Below, in pieces: positions 15,684 to 23,522 of a DNA stretch of 34,530 nt (position 1 is its first letter; every line of letters begins with the position of its first letter). Under the pieces are notes generated by a model. The model saw only the letters and a program-made list of their open reading frames with translations, was not told the DNA's origin and made no database searches. The stretch lies in the NCBI GenBank assembly GCA_009838735.1, contig VXQZ01000039.1, forward strand, positions 1 through 34,530, in the 5' to 3' direction. The translations under genes and the position numbers were made by a program. The stretch comes from Chloroflexota bacterium (GTDB lineage: Bacteria; Chloroflexota; Dehalococcoidia; Bin125).

Positions 15684-17246
15684 TTACTGAGATAGGCGCG
15701 TAGTGGGCAGACTGTTCAAGAGTTCTCGCGCCACTTCGCGATCATCCCAGGGCTCGACCCTGTCGGCATAGATCAGCGTTGGCTCGGCGCCTTTGCCGGC
15801 GACCAGGACAAGGTCGTCGGGCTGCGCCATGGAGACCGCACGGCGGATCGCCTCGCGGCGGTCGGGCTGCACGTCAAACGACTCACCGCCGGCCTCGACG
15901 AGGTGACCGGCGATCTCGTCAACCATCTCGACGGGATCCTCCGAGCGCGGATTCTCGTTGGTAATCACGGTGTGGTCGGCGTACTGCGCTGCGGCCGCAG
16001 CCATGCTTGACTTGCGGATCGGATCGCGCTCGCCGGCGACGCCGAAGACGAGGATCAGACGGCCTGCGACGTGAGGCTTGAGTGTCTGCAAAGCGAGATC
16101 GAGTGCGGGTCCGGTGGCGGCCGCATCGACGATCACGGTGAACGCCTGACCTTCCTCGATTGATTCCATTCGTCCGGGGACCGGTCGCAGTTCGTTCAGG
16201 GCAGCCTGCATCGGCACGGGACCGACGCCGAGGCTCCAGGCGGCGCCGGCGGCCAGAGCCGCGTTGCCAAGGTTGTAGTCGCCCGGCATCGGCAGTCGTG
16301 CCCCCAGCGCTCCGGCGGGCGTGACGACTCGGACATCGGATCCTCGGGCGTCCCGCGCGCTGGCGATGACGCTGACGTCGGCGACGGTGTCGGGCGTTGC
16401 GGCGACGATGGTCGTCGGGCCATTGTGAGCGCCGGTGATGGTCGGGTGATGCTCGTCCTCGGCACCGACGACCGCCCGGCTTCCGGGATGGTCATCGAGC
16501 GACTCGAAGAGCTTGAGTTTGGCGGCGAGGTATCGATCTCGGGTCTGGTGGAAGTCGAGGTGATCGTCGGAGAGTCCGGTGAAGACGGCGACCCGGGTGT
16601 TGATCTGGTCGGCTCGGTGGAGCTCGAGGGCGTGGGAACTGACCTCGAGGATCGCGTGGGTGTCGCCGGCCGCGACCATCTCGGCGAGCTTGGCCTGAAT
16701 CACGTCGGCTTCCGGTGTGGTCTCTCCAGTCTCATTGCGGCTCCTCTGGCCTCCGGCATGGAACTCCACGCCATTGAGTAGGCCGGTCGGGAGGCCCGCA
16801 GCCGTGAGTATGGCATGAATCAGGTAGGAGGTCGTGGTCTTGCCGTCGGTTCCGGTGACTCCGACAACGCTGAGCTTGCGAGCCGGGTAGTCGTGGTAGG
16901 CGGCGGCGATCTCCGGCAGCGCCGCGCGAGTGTCGTCGACGCTGACAACGGTGAGCTGCGGATGAGCGTCGGCGATTGGCTGCCAGAATTGACGGCGATC
17001 GTCCTGAACAACAAGCGCCGCCGCCCCATTCGCAATGGCAGATTCGAGGTAACGATGGCCGTCGACGGTGAATCCCGGAATGGCGACAAACAGGTCGCCA
17101 GGGTTGAGCTGGCGGGAATCCTGACGGACTCCGCTGACCGTGCCCGAGGGATCACCCTGGACCAACTGGTGCGGAATGGTCGAGAGAATCTGCGTGATCT
17201 GGACAGAATTGGCAGGTTTTGGCGTGTATTGCGGTGTTTGAGGCAT
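15684..17246 (-). CDS. murE: MurE-like UDP-MurNAc-tripeptide ligase with divergent active-site motifs
   Basis: This 520-residue Mur ligase family member would add the third amino acid (m-DAP, Lys or Orn) to UDP-MurNAc-L-Ala-D-Glu. Conserved parts are the N-terminal UDP-binding domain (SGVRQDSRQLNPGDLFVAIP), the ATP loop GTDGKTTT (132-139), TTPEADVIQ, EVSSHALELHR, DDHLDFH, the AK pair for lysine carbamylation (AAKLKLF), PGDYNLGN and PGRMESI. Three signature sites differ from the usual MurE: VDYAHTPDAL is VDAAATGPAL (373-382), DNPR is ENPR (431-434) and GKGHE is GKGAE (484-488). The start at 17246 gives a normal N-terminus; the frame is open upstream only because it runs into rnpB. No ribosome-binding site is present, because a decamer array abuts the start. 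Function as MurE is likely but not assured. Confidence 0.82.
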   Translation of the reverse strand: MPQTPQYTPKPANSVQITQILSTIPHQLVQGDPSGTVSGVRQDSRQLNPGDLFVAIPGFTVDGHRYLESAIANGAAALVVQDDRRQFWQPIADAHPQLTVVSVDDTRAALPEIAAAYHDYPARKLSVVGVTGTDGKTTTSYLIHAILTAAGLPTGLLNGVEFHAGGQRSRNETGETTPEADVIQAKLAEMVAAGDTHAILEVSSHALELHRADQINTRVAVFTGLSDDHLDFHQTRDRYLAAKLKLFESLDDHPGSRAVVGAEDEHHPTITGAHNGPTTIVAATPDTVADVSVIASARDARGSDVRVVTPAGALGARLPMPGDYNLGNAALAAGAAWSLGVGPVPMQAALNELRPVPGRMESIEEGQAFTVIVDAAATGPALDLALQTLKPHVAGRLILVFGVAGERDPIRKSSMAAAAAQYADHTVITNENPRSEDPVEMVDEIAGHLVEAGGESFDVQPDRREAIRRAVSMAQPDDLVLVAGKGAEPTLIYADRVEPWDDREVARELLNSLPTTRLSQ

Positions 17247-17250
17247 TCTG

Positions 17251-17310
17251 GATGTCAGATTTGTCCAGATTTGTCCAGATTCGTCCAGACTGGTCTCGAT
17301 TTCGTCATGA
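17251..17310. repeat. Array of 10-bp-period direct repeats upstream of murE (locus B)
   Basis: Consecutive 10-mers from 17251 read GATGTCAGAT, TTGTCCAGAT, TTGTCCAGAT, TCGTCCAGAC, TGGTCTCGAT, with a weaker sixth. On the murE coding strand the unit is TCTGGACAAA. The array fills the gap between the rnpB 3' end and the murE start codon, stopping 4 nt from it. It matches locus A (591-670) almost unit for unit. Confidence 0.85.
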
Positions 17311-17356
17311 TTCTTCTCACAATTTCCTGCGTTTGTCCAACAGATTCTGGTTGAAT

Positions 17357-17762
17357 GCCAGGCCGCCTGTAAGCCGGGTTCTGTACCCGATGCCACGAGT
17401 TGTGTCGCGCATCGGGTGGCGGCCATCCATCTGGGACGACGGTTACCCGCCGCCTCGTGCGACCTACCCGGAGGCGGCCCGGGACAGGCCATCGCCTCTC
17501 TATTTGGTCTTGCTCCAGGCGGGGCTTGCTCAGCCGGCCGGTCACCCGACCGCTGGTGCGCTCTTACCGCACCATCTCACCCTTGCCGCCGTCCTCGGCC
17601 GCGACAAGCACGGCCGGAACGGGTAGGCGGTATGTTTCTGTGCGCTTTCCGTCAGCTCGCGCTGCCTGGGAGTTACCCAGCGCCCTGTCCCGCGGAGCCC
17701 GGACTTTCCTCGATGCCGCCCGGCAGTTGTCGAGCAACACCGCGACCGCCCGGCGGCCTGGC
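17357..17762 (-). ncRNA. rnpB: RNase P RNA, bacterial type A
   Basis: This is the catalytic RNA of RNase P, which matures tRNA 5' ends. Read on the minus strand, the universally conserved pieces appear in order: GAGGAAAGTCCGGGCTCC near the 5' side (P3/P4, CR-I), GGGTGAGATGGTGCGGTAAG with AGAGCGCACC, the GGAGCAAGACCAAATAG block, GGGTAGGTCGC, and ACAGAACCCGGCTTACAG at the 3' end. The ends are set by the P1 helix: GGCGGCCTGGC at 17752-17762 and GCCAGGCCGCC at 17357-17367 are perfect 11-nt complements. The length is about 406 nt. It sits 28 bp after the RNase HI gene, on the same strand, and 110 bp before murE. Exact ends may differ by a few nucleotides. Confidence 0.97.
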
Positions 17763-17790
17763 GAGATCCACTGTATCGCGGTCGTAGGAG

Positions 17791-18186
17791 TTAACGATCC
17801 AGCGCCTCGTTCGCCATCGCGTCGGCGCGTTGGTTGAGATTCCGCCGTACATGAGTGGGCTGGAAGCTGTCCAGCCGTTCGATCAGGGCGCTGAGCTGCG
17901 CGAACAGGGGCTTCAGCTGCTGGTTCTTCACCCGGTAGCGCCCCTCGAGTTGGCGGACGATCAGTTCCGAGTCGAGCCGAAGCTCCAGGTCCGTCGCGCC
18001 GCGCTCGAGCGCCGCCTCGACCGCCGCAATCGCGCCGTGATACTCGGCGACGTTGTTTGTGGCCGGACCGATCGGATTGCCCCAGGCGTCAAGCTCGACC
18101 CCGTCGGCGTCGCAGAGGACAGCCCCGTAAGCGGCGGGACCGGGATTGCCACGCGATGCCCCGTCGGCGTAAGCGATGAGGTGCAT
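17791..18186 (-). CDS. rnhA: Ribonuclease HI
   Basis: This 131-residue enzyme cuts RNA in RNA/DNA hybrids. The four metal-binding acidic residues of the RNase H fold are visible: Asp8 (YADGASRGNPG), Glu48 (NNVAEYHGA), Asp72 (LRLDSELIV) and Asp122 (NQRADAMANEA). It is shorter than E. coli RNase HI (155) and lacks the basic protrusion, like archaeal and other short RNase HI types. The ATG at 18186 is chosen because the conserved fold starts immediately (MHLIAYADG); the frame is open upstream without similarity. No clear ribosome-binding site is seen. rnpB follows 28 bp downstream on the same strand. Confidence 0.92.
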   Translation of the reverse strand: MHLIAYADGASRGNPGPAAYGAVLCDADGVELDAWGNPIGPATNNVAEYHGAIAAVEAALERGATDLELRLDSELIVRQLEGRYRVKNQQLKPLFAQLSALIERLDSFQPTHVRRNLNQRADAMANEALDR

Positions 18187-18263
18187 GTGGGAGAGCGTAG
18201 CGGGGCCCCCTACACCTCGGACACCACGCGCTCCGGCGACCCGCCGATGACCCAGCTGTTCGT

Positions 18264-18602
18264 TCACGGCACGACCGGCGAGCAGAGCTCGTCAGCCTCG
18301 TACGGCCATTCCGGCTCCCTCAGCTCCCGCTGCTCGGGATGCTCGATGCCCTGATACGCCTCCCGGCGTCGGCGGATTCGTCGAACCAAGATCTGACGGC
18401 CCGGCAACACCTCGAAGATCACGCGCCAACGCCGGCCCGCCTTTGCTCGCCACAGGTTGACGTCCGTGAGGTGCAAATCGAGGTCGCGATCCGCGCCCGA
18501 CCGCAAGCGCTCTATCACTTCGTTGACATCCCGCCTCGGGTTGGGACTCAGGCGGGCCATTTCGGCCTGTGCGTCGTCGCTCAGTCGGACGCGGAATTCC
18601 AC
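18264..18602 (-). CDS. RelE/ParE-superfamily toxin-like protein
   Basis: This 112-residue basic protein has the small RelE/ParE-type fold pattern. An N-terminal strand (EFRVRLSDDAQAEMARL) is followed by a helix (RDVNEVIERLRSG), then DVNLWRAKAGRRWRVIFEV and ILVRRIRRRREAYQG, where the conserved basic residues near the C-terminus sit. The GTG at 18602 fits the family's usual start and lies 22 bp inside the end of the upstream antitoxin-like gene, the compact overlap typical of type II toxin-antitoxin pairs. The frame is open further upstream, but that part belongs to the antitoxin region. The last 25 or so residues (HPEQRELREPEWPYEADEL) extend beyond the usual domain. Toxicity is inferred. Confidence 0.75.
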   Translation of the reverse strand: MEFRVRLSDDAQAEMARLSPNPRRDVNEVIERLRSGADRDLDLHLTDVNLWRAKAGRRWRVIFEVLPGRQILVRRIRRRREAYQGIEHPEQRELREPEWPYEADELCSPVVP

Positions 18603-18874
18603 GAATCCGGCAGGGTGTACTCGGCATCGTCGGGGAACGTCTCGGCCTGCCATTGGAAGAACTCGTCTATAGAGATCGTCGGCTTGTTCCGGCGCTCTCT
18701 GGCGATGCGGATGTCCTCCTCATCCTCCTCCGGCGTCGAGTCGTAATCGAACTTGGCTGTGCGGATGATCTCCAGCATCTCCGGATCGTCCTTGAACGGC
18801 TTCATCCGCTCCTCGCGCCAATACTGCTCGAGCTCTTCCCGGGTCAGACCCTCAGGTTCATCTGCCATCGCCAC
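18581..18874 (-). CDS. Putative antitoxin paired with the RelE/ParE-like toxin
   Basis: This acidic protein of about 97 residues lies directly upstream of the toxin-like gene and overlaps it by 22 bp. It contains an acidic, probably helical middle (TPEEDEEDIRIARERR) and a C-terminus DEFFQWQAETFPDDAEYTL. I recognise no named antitoxin DNA-binding domain; the call rests on position, overlap, size and charge. The start could be GTG at 18874, with GAGG 7 nt upstream, or ATG at 18868. Confidence 0.6.
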   Translation of the reverse strand: MAMADEPEGLTREELEQYWREERMKPFKDDPEMLEIIRTAKFDYDSTPEEDEEDIRIARERRNKPTISIDEFFQWQAETFPDDAEYTLPDSWNSASD

Positions 18875-18941
18875 AATGCGACCTCGCTTCCCGGTACCAG
18901 TGTATCTAACTCCATCGACCCAGGCCCCGGTAGGCCTCCGG

Positions 18942-18961
18942 CCGAGCAGGTCCCTGCTCGG
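18942..18961. promoter_or_regulatory. Perfect inverted repeat upstream of the toxin-antitoxin genes
   Basis: CCGAGCAGG (18942-18950) and CCTGCTCGG (18953-18961) form a perfect 9-bp inverted repeat with a 2-bp centre, 68 bp upstream of the antitoxin start and 25 bp past the recombinase-like stop. No T-run follows on the minus strand, so an operator for toxin-antitoxin autoregulation is as likely as a terminator. Confidence 0.45.
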
Positions 18962-18985
18962 GGGCGGGGACGGTGTAGGAACGTG

Positions 18986-20455
18986 CTAGGCCTTGAGCTG
19001 GGTGGTGACGGAGTTGTCGAAGACGATGACCCGGTCGACGAGATGTTCAATCAGGTCTCTCTGCTGGGGGAAGTTGAGGGATTCCCAATCTTCTCGGACG
19101 CGTTGCAGTCGCTGGTCGCGGCGGCGGCGGCGATCGGCTTCTCTGTCCTGCGCCTGCGCCCGGCCCTTGATCGAGGCGAGGTCGGCGCTGGCCGATTCCC
19201 ATTCGGCGATGATCTCGGCGCCCGCCTCATGCAGCATCGACGGCGGTGGATCGCCGGCGGCGGCATCTTCAAGCAGCTGTGCGAGCTTGCGGTCGATCGC
19301 TCGCAGGCGAGCTTCCCCGGAGGCGAGCGCGACCGCCGTCTCGGCGGCGAGCGCCGTGTCGTCCTTGCCGATGTTGAGCACGGCGATCTCACCGCCCTGG
19401 CGTTCGCCGCGGATGTGCGCGAGTACCTCCGCTTCCAGTTCGTCGGCGCGCCGCGTGTGATAGCCGCCGACCGACTGGTTGGTTCGCGCCTCGGACTGGT
19501 AATAGCGGTAGGTCGCCGCGGCGGTCTCGCCGCTGGCCTTGCGCCAATTCTGGCGCCGGGTGACGCCGATCATGCGGGTCTGATCCTCGCCGCACCAGAC
19601 CAGACCGGCCAGCAAGAAGTCGGACGGGTGACTGACGCCGGTCGCGGTGCGACGCTCGGCCATCTGCCTGGCGACCGTTTCGAAGTCTGGTTCGGAGACG
19701 ATCGCTTCGTGGTTGTGGGGCACGCTGACACCGAGCTTGTCGTAGCGACCGACGTAGACCGGGTTGCGCAACAAGTCGCGGATCGAGACCATGCTCCAGT
19801 TGCGGCCGCGGCGGGTCTGGTAGCCATCCTGGTTGAGTCGCTGCGCGATCCGCCTGATGCCGAGACCATCATGCAGGCAGAGGCCGAAAATCCGCCGCAC
19901 GACGGCAGCTTCCTCCTCATCGACTTCATAGCGTCCGTCGCCGCCGACCCTGTAGCCGTACGGGGGACGACCGATCGCCTGACCCAGCCGGGCTCGCTCC
20001 TGGAGCCGGGCGCGGCGGCGTTCGCTGTCGGTGTCCGGGTCGCTATGCAGTCGCCACAGGTCGATCAGCGAGGCCTCGTCGATCGGACCGTCCGTGAGCG
20101 AGATCAGTTGGACGCCCCGCGCTCGCAGTTGCAGCACCGTCCGGACCGCCTGCGTGGCGTCGTGCCCGAGGTTGGCAAAGCTCTGAATGACCACGAAGGT
20201 GAAGCCGCGCGCCTCCTCGCTGAGGTGCCGCAACAACTGGATCAGGCCGGAGCGTTCGCGACCGGGAGACGTGTCCGCATCGAGAAACGTCGCGGTCGGC
20301 TCGTAGCCATGACGTTGGCAGTACTTGAGGAATTCCGCGTTCTGCTCGACCAACGAGGGAAGCGAATCCAGCCTGCCCACCGCCGTCGACTCGCCGTCCT
20401 GGTCGTATCTGGTCAGGCGGTCATGAGGTTGACTGAGATAGCCGATGGCGCGCAC
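18986..20455 (-). CDS. Large serine recombinase homologue with a degenerate catalytic site
   Basis: This 489-residue protein has the layout of large serine recombinases: an N-terminal resolvase-like domain (1-140), the Recombinase domain (GRPPYGYRV at 162-170, YEVDEEEAAVVRRIF, IAQRLNQDG, WSMVSIRDLLRNPVYVGR at 220-237), a zinc-ribbon-like region (DFLLAGLVWCG, YRYYQSEART), then a coiled coil (about 350-470). The catalytic parts are missing: the YxRxS start is YLSQP (6-10), which puts Pro in place of the nucleophilic Ser, and DRLxR has become SFANLGHD (92-99). The ribbon keeps one Cys of the usual four. It is probably unable to cut DNA and may be domesticated as a DNA-binding protein. The start is GTG at 20455. 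Downstream on the same strand are the antitoxin and toxin genes. Confidence 0.85.
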   Translation of the reverse strand: MRAIGYLSQPHDRLTRYDQDGESTAVGRLDSLPSLVEQNAEFLKYCQRHGYEPTATFLDADTSPGRERSGLIQLLRHLSEEARGFTFVVIQSFANLGHDATQAVRTVLQLRARGVQLISLTDGPIDEASLIDLWRLHSDPDTDSERRRARLQERARLGQAIGRPPYGYRVGGDGRYEVDEEEAAVVRRIFGLCLHDGLGIRRIAQRLNQDGYQTRRGRNWSMVSIRDLLRNPVYVGRYDKLGVSVPHNHEAIVSEPDFETVARQMAERRTATGVSHPSDFLLAGLVWCGEDQTRMIGVTRRQNWRKASGETAAATYRYYQSEARTNQSVGGYHTRRADELEAEVLAHIRGERQGGEIAVLNIGKDDTALAAETAVALASGEARLRAIDRKLAQLLEDAAAGDPPPSMLHEAGAEIIAEWESASADLASIKGRAQAQDREADRRRRRDQRLQRVREDWESLNFPQQRDLIEHLVDRVIVFDNSVTTQLKA

Positions 20456-20487
20456 AACGTGATGCTATGGCGTTCGCCCGAGGAGTA

Positions 20488-21183
20488 CTAGACGACGCGC
20501 AGCAAGCATCCACATGATGGACATTCGACGGCGCGGGATCCCCGTCGGGCTCGGGTCACGACAATCGTCGGCAGGCTCAGCCGGCAGCCGTCGCAGACGC
20601 CGCCGGCGACGCTGGCAACGACGCGCGGCCGGCGGCGGCGGTATTGGTCGTAGGCGGTCAGGTCTTCGTCGCTGAGCTTGTCTCGCAGTATCTCGACCTG
20701 TCGCGAGAACTCATCCACGCGCTCCTGCGCATCTCCGCGCTGCGTTTCCAACTCGCTCTGGCGCTCGTTCCAGGCGTCGACCGCACTGGTTCGGAGTTGA
20801 GTCAGCCAGGCACCCGCTTCGTGCGCCATCTGCGCGTCATAGGATGCGCGCGTCTCCGCCTCGGCCAGCGGCGGAAGCTGCTGGCGTTGCGAGTACAGGT
20901 CGCGCTGCAGCTCCTCGAGTGTGCGATGGTCGGTGATTGAACCCGAGTACAGCCGGTTGTCGGTGACTTCAATCCGCCGTTGTGCGGTTTGCACGACGGC
21001 ATGCGCCTCGCGAGTGGCGTTGTCGGCGCGGCGCGCTTCCTCTGCCTGCGCTTCGATTTCGGCATCGAGCTGCGGCACGAACGGTGGATCGGCGATCTGA
21101 TCGAGGATGGTCTGCAGCTCGCGCTTGGCCTCGTCGCGCTGGATATCGATCTCCTGGAGTTGCTGCAGCCCTTCGAGGTCCAT
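20488..21183 (-). CDS. Coiled-coil protein with C-terminal C4 zinc ribbon (zf-RING_7 type)
   Basis: This 231-residue protein has a long antiparallel coiled coil (about residues 3-185, rich in Glu, Arg, Gln and Ala). It ends in a zinc ribbon with two CxxC pairs, GGVCDGCRLSLP and VECPSCGCLL. This matches the CT398-like/zf-RING_7 proteins, which are widespread but poorly understood and suggested to act with nucleic acids or secretion partners. The ATG at 21183 is chosen because the coiled coil begins at once (MDLEGLQQLQEIDIQRDE); an upstream in-frame start at 21237 adds an unconserved leader. It is 32 bp upstream of the recombinase-like gene, probably cotranscribed, and diverges from the yceD-rpmF block. 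Confidence 0.85.
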   Translation of the reverse strand: MDLEGLQQLQEIDIQRDEAKRELQTILDQIADPPFVPQLDAEIEAQAEEARRADNATREAHAVVQTAQRRIEVTDNRLYSGSITDHRTLEELQRDLYSQRQQLPPLAEAETRASYDAQMAHEAGAWLTQLRTSAVDAWNERQSELETQRGDAQERVDEFSRQVEILRDKLSDEDLTAYDQYRRRRPRVVASVAGGVCDGCRLSLPTIVVTRARRGSRAVECPSCGCLLRVV

Positions 21184-21366
21184 GGTGACGGCTCGTCTTC
21201 CTTGTCTGAAGCGCGGCGGCAGAGCGGCGAGAGCCAAGAGCGGGTCGAACAGGTCGAACGACGCTCACGGCTCACCAACCGAGTGTATGCCCGACCACTG
21301 CCAATGCCAATCTCAGGAGACATCGTCGCGGAGGCTGCCGAGGTCCGTTGATAGGCTGGTCGAACC

Positions 21367-21903
21367 ATGACTGCCGAAGGCGGGACCGCCGGCACGCCGG
21401 TCCGACGCACGACCTCTCTGCTGTTCAACGTCTCGACACTCCTGCAGGAGCCGATCGGGGCGTCGCGCCGCTTCCACGTCGATCGCGCTGCCGAGCGATC
21501 GCTCGACACGGAGGTCAGCGGGACGCTGAGACTGTTGCGCACCGATCAATCGGTGCTCGCGACGGCGGCGCTGAGCACGACCGTCCACGACGTCTGCGGC
21601 GGCTGCCTGATCGAGATCGATGTGGGCCTGGAACTGTCCTTTGACGAGGAGTTCTGGCCTTCGATGGATCCCGTCTCGGGACTCTCGATCGAGCCACCGC
21701 CGGAGCGCGTCGGCTTCGCCGTGATTGACAGTCAGATCGACCTCAGCGAAGCCGTGCGACAATATGTAGAGATGCAACGTCCCATGAGCCCGCGCTGCGG
21801 CGCGGAATGTCCGGGACTGGAAACGAACACATCGACCGAAGCGCCTGTCGACGACCGCTGGTCGGCGCTGTCGGCGTTGAAGTTGGAACTCAAGGGAGAC
21901 TGA
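21367..21903 (+). CDS. YceD/DUF177 family protein
   Basis: This 178-residue protein belongs to the DUF177/YceD family, whose gene usually sits directly before rpmF and is linked to rRNA accumulation in bacteria and plastids. It shows the family plan: an N-terminal RRFHVD segment, a beta-rich middle and a central cysteine pair in VHDVCGGCLIEIDVGLELSFDEEF. A late segment, ISLSEAVRQYVEMQRPMSPRC-like (here DLSEAVRQYVEMQRPMSPRC), is followed by GAECPGL, the counterpart of the usual CxGLC. rpmF starts 3 bp after its stop, confirming the operon. The intergenic gap to the divergent zinc-ribbon gene (21184-21366) must hold both promoters. Confidence 0.88.
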   Translation: MTAEGGTAGTPVRRTTSLLFNVSTLLQEPIGASRRFHVDRAAERSLDTEVSGTLRLLRTDQSVLATAALSTTVHDVCGGCLIEIDVGLELSFDEEFWPSMDPVSGLSIEPPPERVGFAVIDSQIDLSEAVRQYVEMQRPMSPRCGAECPGLETNTSTEAPVDDRWSALSALKLELKGD

Positions 21904-21906
21904 ATC

Positions 21907-22089
21907 ATGCCACCGCTTCCCAAGCGCAAGTATGCAAAGACACGACAGCGGCTGCGACGGCAGCACCACGCCGTGCGCCGACCCAAGCTCGTCGTCTGCG
22001 CCGAGTGCAACGAGACCCACCAGGCGCACCGGATCTGCTGGGCCTGCGGCATGTATCGCGGGCGCACCGTGATCGAGCTGGAGGACTAG
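21907..22089 (+). CDS. rpmF: 50S ribosomal protein L32
   Basis: This 60-residue protein is part of the large ribosomal subunit. The start PPLPKRKYAKTRQRLRRQHH is the standard basic L32 N-terminus. Cys31/Cys34 (CAEC) and Cys44/Cys47 (CWAC) make it a zinc-binding C+ form, and MYRGRTVIEL is the usual end. A GGGAG ribosome-binding site overlaps the end of the yceD gene. fabD follows after 2 bp. Confidence 0.98.
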   Translation: MPPLPKRKYAKTRQRLRRQHHAVRRPKLVVCAECNETHQAHRICWACGMYRGRTVIELED

Positions 22090-22091
22090 GG

Positions 22092-23060
22092 GTGGCCGAC
22101 GCCTCCTCGACGGCCCCATCGACCGCCCCATCAACTGCCTGGCTGTTCCCCGGACAGGGCGCGCAGGAAGTCGGCATGGGACGCGACCTCTACGAGGCGT
22201 ATCCCGAGGCCCGCGAGATCTTCGAAGAGGCGGACGAAGCGCTGGGGCGCTCGCTCTCGAGCGTGATCTTCGAGGGCCCGGACGAGGTCCTGCGCCAGAC
22301 GGTCAATACGCAGCCGGGGATCCTGGTCACGTCGCTGGCGGCCTGGCGAGCGGCGACGGCCGCAGGTCATGAGGCATTGAACTCCGACCCGGTCTGCACG
22401 GCGGGACACAGCATGGGCGAGTACTCGGCACTGGTCGCTGCCGGATCGCTGAGCGTGTCTGAGGCGGTCCGCCTGGTCGCGAAGCGTGGCGAGCTGATGC
22501 AGGCAGCGGGCGAACAGAATCCCGGCACCCTGGCCGCGGTGCTGGGCATGGATGAGGCGGATGTACAGTCGGTCTGCGACGAAGCCGGGGCCGAGGTCTG
22601 CAATCTGAATGCGACGGGACAGATCGTAATCGGCGGCGCCGTACCGGCCGTCGAGCGGGCCGCCGCGCTGGCCGAAGAGCGCGGCGCGCGACGAGTGGTC
22701 ATGCTCAACGTCGGCGGCGCGTTTCACACCTCGCTGATGTCGCCCGCCTCCGACGCCATGGCGCCGATCATCGCCGAGGCCGACGTGTCCGACCCGGCCA
22801 CGCCGGTAATCGGAAACGTTGAGGCCGCCCCGCTCACCACTGCCGACGCCGTCCGCACCGATCTGACCGCGCAGATCCGGCGCCCGGTGCGCTGGGAAGA
22901 CACCGTCAAGCGCATGCACGAGATGGGCGTCCAGCGTTATGTCGAAATGGGACCGGGCAAAGTGCTGACCGGTCTGGTCCGCACGACGCTGCGGCCGCTC
23001 AAGCTGCCGGAGATGCCGACGCTGGTCAACATCAACGATCGGGAGAGCCTTGGCGGCTAG
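22092..23060 (+). CDS. fabD: Malonyl-CoA:ACP transacylase
   Basis: This 322-residue enzyme loads malonyl units from CoA onto acyl carrier protein for fatty acid synthesis. Seen are LFPGQGAQEVGMG (18-30), the nucleophile Ser107 in GHSMGEYSAL and the catalytic His212 in GGAFHTSLM. The GTG at 22092 is chosen because GGAGG sits 7 nt upstream, at the end of rpmF; the frame is open further back inside yceD without similarity. Residues 2-15 are a low-complexity Ala/Ser/Thr/Pro tail. Its stop overlaps the nusB start, so translation is coupled. The carrier it loads, acpP, is encoded just downstream. Confidence 0.97.
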   Translation: MADASSTAPSTAPSTAWLFPGQGAQEVGMGRDLYEAYPEAREIFEEADEALGRSLSSVIFEGPDEVLRQTVNTQPGILVTSLAAWRAATAAGHEALNSDPVCTAGHSMGEYSALVAAGSLSVSEAVRLVAKRGELMQAAGEQNPGTLAAVLGMDEADVQSVCDEAGAEVCNLNATGQIVIGGAVPAVERAAALAEERGARRVVMLNVGGAFHTSLMSPASDAMAPIIAEADVSDPATPVIGNVEAAPLTTADAVRTDLTAQIRRPVRWEDTVKRMHEMGVQRYVEMGPGKVLTGLVRTTLRPLKLPEMPTLVNINDRESLGG

Positions 23061-23508
23061 CCCGAGACCCGCACCGATCCGTCCCGACGCCGAAGACAAC
23101 GCACGCGTCCGTGCCTTCTGCGCGCTGTTCGAGGCGGAGTTCGGCAAGATGCCCGCCACCACCTCGCTGCGACGGTCGCACGCCGACATTCCCATGTCGG
23201 GCGACAAGGCCCAACGCGCCGCGGCGATCGTCTCGGGCGTGATTGAGCACCGCGAGGCATTGGACACGATGATCGGCGAGCTGGCCGACCGTCTGCCGCT
23301 CGATCAGATCGCGCTGGTCGACCAGACCGTCCTGCGCATTGCGCTCTTTGAAATGCTCTTCGATAATGGCGCGGTACGCCCGAACACCGCGGTTCGACAC
23401 GCGGTGACGCTGGCCAAGCGATTCGGCGACGATGGCAGTCGGCGATTCGTCAGCGGTGTGCTGGGCACGGTCACACGGAACCGTCTGCAGGCTGGGACTG
23501 CGGAGTAG
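23050..23508 (+). CDS. nusB: Transcription antitermination factor NusB
   Basis: This all-helical protein of about 152 residues binds boxA RNA with S10 in rRNA antitermination. Family marks are [16 protein letters not shown] at the start, the [21 protein letters not shown] helix and the [24 protein letters not shown] ending. The TTG at 23050 overlaps the fabD stop and has a GGGAGA-like site before it; a later start would cut the first helix. Its place between fabD and acpP is unusual. Confidence 0.92.
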   Translation: MAASPRPAPIRPDAEDNARVRAFCALFEAEFGKMPATTSLRRSHADIPMSGDKAQRAAAIVSGVIEHREALDTMIGELADRLPLDQIALVDQTVLRIALFEMLFDNGAVRPNTAVRHAVTLAKRFGDDGSRRFVSGVLGTVTRNRLQAGTAE

Positions 23509-23522
23509 CCGGAGGAAGCAGT

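Noticed and set aside
17247-17492. Upstream extension of the MurE-like protein by 82 residues
   Set aside because: The extension runs through the decamer array and into rnpB; its residues are not MurE-like and the ATG at 17246 gives a normal N-terminus.
18569-20491. 640-residue open frame on the plus strand opposite the recombinase homologue
   Set aside because: It is a shadow frame; the minus strand holds recognisable Recombinase-domain motifs and the toxin-antitoxin pair.
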